Shown in pieces: positions 6,777-8,681 of a stretch of DNA of 8,681 nucleotides. The first letter of the stretch is position 1. Each line of letters begins with the position of its first letter. The notes beneath the pieces are model-generated. The model had not been told where the DNA came from. It was given only the letters and a program-made list of their open reading frames with translations, and did not search any database. Source of the stretch: W2P13-069 sp051876105 (GTDB lineage Bacteria > Actinomycetota > Coriobacteriia > Coriobacteriales > QAMH01); NCBI GenBank assembly GCA_051876105.1, contig JBJEHN010000035.1, positions 1 through 8,681 of the forward strand, given 5' to 3'. A program made the translations under genes and the position numbers.

Positions 6777-6810
6777 CCGCGCGGCAGCCTCCTTGGGTGC
6801 TGCCGCGCGG
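6777..6810 (-). other. Perfect 12-bp hairpin in the binding-protein/permease gap
   Basis: CCGCGCGGCAGC (6777-6788) is the exact reverse complement of 6799-6810, with a ten-base loop. No T run follows on either strand, so it is not a standard terminator. Its place between a binding-protein gene and its permease genes fits an mRNA-stabilising structure, as is known for other binding-protein operons. A weaker hairpin (6731-6738 against 6742-6748, with one bulged C) lies just downstream. Confidence 0.7.
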
Positions 6811-6835
6811 CGTGCCCGCACTGCTTTGGCGCTGG

Positions 6836-6875
6836 AGAGAAAACAGGGGGCGGGCCCCGCGGGACCCGTCCCCTG
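6836..6875 (-). terminator. Probable leaky terminator just after the binding-protein gene
   Basis: A GC-rich imperfect inverted repeat (6844-6858 against 6861-6875, one mismatch and one wobble; the innermost pairs must open to make a loop) is followed on the minus strand by TTTTCTCT. It starts 30 bases after the stop at 6905. Since the permease genes follow on the same strand with no evident promoter in the gap, it more likely reduces than ends transcription. That would make more binding protein than membrane subunits. Confidence 0.65.
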
Positions 6876-6904
6876 CTCTATGTTCTGTCAGCGCCTCATC
6901 GAGT

Positions 6905-8509
6905 CTAGGAGGCAGACTCCTCGGTGCAGCTCGCACCCAGGAAGTACAGGCCGGTCGTGGTGACGGGCTTGAAGCCGGCGATGAGGTTGGGCCACCAGGC
7001 GGTGGTGACCTGGCGGTGCATCAGCGGGTACAGGGGCACCTGCTCGGCCAGGAGGTCGAAGCACTGGTTGAAGAGTTCCTGCTGGGCGTCGCCCGTAGCC
7101 TCGCGGGCCTGCTGCATGAGGTCCTGGAGCTTGTCGAAGGTCTTCTTGTCGGAGTGCTGCCAGAAGGTGCGGCCGGAGGTCCAGATGTTGTCGCCGTACC
7201 ACCAGGACATCCACAGGTCGGGGTCGTTGCCGAAGCAAGACGGGTCGCCGGGGGACAGCAGGATGTCGTACTTGGCGTCCTTGGGGTCGTTGAAGGCAGC
7301 CCAGTCGACCTCGCAGACGTTGAGGGTGACGGCGCCGTCGCCGAGGACCGCGTCCCAGTTCTCCTTGATCTGGGGTGCGAGGTCCTTGGGCCAGCGGTCG
7401 TTGACCATGAGCTCGAGCTTGAGGTCCTTGACACCGGCTTCCTCGAGCAGGGTCTTGGCCTTCTCGGGGTCGTAGGTGAAGACGGTGGCCGCCTGGTGGT
7501 AGTTGGCGTGGTTCTCGGGCAGGAAGCAGGTGAGGGCCTTGGCGTAGCCGGCGAGCTGGTTGCTGATCAGCTTCTCGACGTCGATCGCATAGAACAGCGC
7601 CTGGCGGACGCGGTAGTCGTCGAAGGGCTTCTTGACGGTGTTGAACATCAGGAAGGGCAGGGAGAAGGAGTCCAGGGTCTCCACGGTGGCGCCGGACTGC
7701 TTGACGAGGTCAACGTTGGCAGCGGGGACGCTCTCCATGACCATGGCGGTCTGCTCGGTGAGGTACTGGGTGCGGGAGGTCTCGTCGACGATGATGTCCC
7801 AGTGCATGGCAGCCGCGGTTGCGGGCTTGGAGCCGTTGTAGTTGGGGTTGGGCTCGAAGTCGACCGCTCCGCCTGCGTCGAAGTTGCAGGAGGTCATGAC
7901 CCAGGGGCCGGTGCCCAGGAAGGTGCCCTTGTCCAGGTCCTCCTGCGGGGTGCCCTTGGGGAACACGCGGCAGGTGGCCAGGCGGCACTTGAGCAGGGAC
8001 TCGGCGGGGTACTTCAGGGTGACGCACACGCCGTTGCCCTCCTCAGCGACCTTGTCGATGAAGCTCAGGAAGGGGGCGTAGAGGGCGTTCTCCATCTCGA
8101 CCTGGATGGCAGCGACGACGTCTGCAGGGGTGACCTCGGAGCCGTCGGAGTACTTGGCGCCCTCGCGCAGAGCGATGTGGTACTCGGTCTCGGAGACCTT
8201 CTCGGGCTCGCCGGCGGCCAGCGCGGGGTAGGTCTCGTAGGTGGTGTAGTCGAGGTCGTACAGAGCCTCGCAGGTGTGGCAGTAAGCCGCCATGACCGCT
8301 GCAGCAGAGACGCCAACAGGGGTGTAGGAGTTGGCGGTGGAGTAGGCGATGGCTGCGGTGAGGGTGCCACCCTCGACAGCCTTGCCCTCAGCAGCGCCCT
8401 GCTCCTTGTTGCCGCCGCCACCGCAGCCGCCAAGGGCCAGGACGATGGCGCCTGCAGCCGCAGTGCTTGCCGCGAGGAAGGACCTGCGGCTAACGTTCTT
8501 CTGTGCCAT
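6905..8509 (-). CDS. Tat-exported lipoprotein, ABC transporter solute-binding protein family 5
   Basis: A 534-residue extracytoplasmic receptor of the DppA/OppA/NikA-type family (SBP_bac_5), delivering ligand to the downstream permease. The N-terminus has a twin-arginine motif SRRSFLA (7-13), an alanine-rich hydrophobic stretch and the lipobox LGGC with Cys29 as the likely lipidated residue, followed by a glycine-rich tether. Family motifs are LREGAKYSDGSEVTPADVV (114-132), GTGPW (199-203), VRQALFYAIDVEKL (301-314) and PEKAKTLLEEAG (348-359). Length is normal for the family. The mature protein is unusually rich in cysteine, twelve including Cys29, with a CHTC pair at 77-80. Ligands in this family range from di- and oligopeptides to opines, sugars and nickel chelates, and the sequence does not decide between them. 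The ATG at 8509 has GGAGAA at good spacing; an in-frame ATG at 8566 lies inside a hairpin and would put 19 residues before the Tat signal. Confidence 0.95.
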   Translation of the reverse strand: MAQKNVSRRSFLAASTAAAGAIVLALGGCGGGGNKEQGAAEGKAVEGGTLTAAIAYSTANSYTPVGVSAAAVMAAYCHTCEALYDLDYTTYETYPALAAGEPEKVSETEYHIALREGAKYSDGSEVTPADVVAAIQVEMENALYAPFLSFIDKVAEEGNGVCVTLKYPAESLLKCRLATCRVFPKGTPQEDLDKGTFLGTGPWVMTSCNFDAGGAVDFEPNPNYNGSKPATAAAMHWDIIVDETSRTQYLTEQTAMVMESVPAANVDLVKQSGATVETLDSFSLPFLMFNTVKKPFDDYRVRQALFYAIDVEKLISNQLAGYAKALTCFLPENHANYHQAATVFTYDPEKAKTLLEEAGVKDLKLELMVNDRWPKDLAPQIKENWDAVLGDGAVTLNVCEVDWAAFNDPKDAKYDILLSPGDPSCFGNDPDLWMSWWYGDNIWTSGRTFWQHSDKKTFDKLQDLMQQAREATGDAQQELFNQCFDLLAEQVPLYPLMHRQVTTAWWPNLIAGFKPVTTTGLYFLGASCTEESAS

Positions 8510-8532
8510 ATGTTTCTCCAAATCATCCCGTT

Positions 8533-8548
8533 GGACCCAGAAGGGCCC
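8533..8548 (-). other. Small leader hairpin upstream of the binding-protein ribosome site
   Basis: GGACCC (8533-8538) and GGGCCC (8543-8548) can pair as a 6-bp stem with an AGAA/TTCT loop. On the minus-strand RNA all six pairs hold, one of them G-U. It lies about 15 bases upstream of the GGAG ribosome site. It may simply insulate the ribosome site; no known riboswitch fold is evident. Confidence 0.35.
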
Positions 8549-8553
8549 AGATC

Positions 8554-8592
8554 GAAAGAAAGGCATCCTCGCACCCTCATCGCGAAGATGCC
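8554..8592 (-). terminator. Hairpin with T run in the leader: upstream terminator or attenuator
   Basis: GGCATCCTCGC (8562-8572) pairs with 8582-8592 across a nine-base loop. The one mismatch becomes a G-U pair in minus-strand RNA, giving an 11-bp stem. It is followed on that strand by TTTCTTTC, so it resembles an intrinsic terminator 45 bases upstream of the binding-protein ATG. It could end an operon lying beyond position 8681, or act as an attenuator if the transporter promoter is in 8593-8681. Confidence 0.55.
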
Positions 8593-8681
8593 CTCATTTT
8601 GCACCAATTTGACCTCTTCTACGCATGCGTTTTGCATGTCCGCTGGGCTTATTTCCATCAGCCCCGGGGATGAATGGAGAT
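8593..8681. other. Non-coding upstream region, likely regulatory
   Basis: This stretch is visibly richer in A and T than the genes and shows no credible coding frame. It contains the palindrome CGCATGCG (8622-8629), which is part of a larger near-inverted repeat GCATGC-GTTTT-GCATGT (8623-8639). This is a possible regulator site for the transporter operon or for a gene beyond the window edge. I could not find a convincing -35/-10 pair on either strand. Confidence 0.4.

Noticed and set aside
8065..8658. Minus-strand frame beginning in the upstream region, possible leader peptide
   Set aside because: Its ATG at 8658 has only a weak GGGG upstream, and the frame runs out of register into the binding-protein gene as an Arg/Ser/Pro-rich shadow. 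There is no run of one amino acid as in a classical leader peptide.
1..8681. CRISPR array, tRNA, rRNA, insertion sequence or toxin-antitoxin pair
   Set aside because: Reading both strands showed no regularly spaced repeats, no tRNA or rRNA segments, no transposase-like protein and no small gene pair. The non-coding gaps are short and hold only the hairpins and repeats listed.

Overview
The window is GC-rich (I estimate low to mid 60s percent), and all six genes I can support lie on the minus strand, so transcription runs from position 8681 towards position 1. The base composition, Tat-type lipoprotein signal, fused permease-ATPase and NadB/fumarate-reductase-like flavoprotein suggest a high-GC actinobacterium. 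A gut or oral anaerobe of the Coriobacteriia is my best guess, but this is inference from style of gene content, with no marker gene in the window.

Layout in transcription order. (1) 8681-8510 is a leader and intergenic region with a GCATG palindrome cluster and a hairpin followed by a T-rich run. (2) 8509-6905 encodes a Tat-exported lipoprotein, the solute-binding protein of a peptide/opine/nickel-class (PepT) ABC importer. (3) 6904-6705 is a hairpin-rich gap that includes a terminator-like structure. (4) 6704-3710 holds a DppB-like permease followed by one long gene that fuses a DppC-like permease to a DppD-like ATPase. (5) 3710-2778 is a second, DppF-like ATPase, whose start codon overlaps the stop of the fusion gene. 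(6) 2755-2720 is a strong hairpin that probably closes the transporter operon. (7) 2650-1115 is an FAD-binding oxidoreductase of the fumarate reductase/L-aspartate oxidase fold. (8) 994-50 is a dihydrodipicolinate synthase/N-acetylneuraminate lyase superfamily aldolase. (9) 30-3 is a near-ideal intrinsic terminator with a UUCG loop on the transcribed strand.

Genes 1-4 make a complete importer: a membrane-anchored binding lipoprotein, two permease domains and two ATPase domains. The oxidoreductase and the aldolase-family enzyme sit directly downstream on the same strand. A plausible but unproven reading is an uptake-and-catabolism cluster in which the imported small molecule, or its product, is handled by the Schiff-base lyase and the flavoenzyme. 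I see no CRISPR array, tRNA, rRNA, insertion sequence or phage gene, and nothing that amounts to a new defence or mobile system. The best leads are the unusual residues in the flavoprotein and ATPases, the permease-ATPase fusion, and the layered hairpins around the binding-protein gene.
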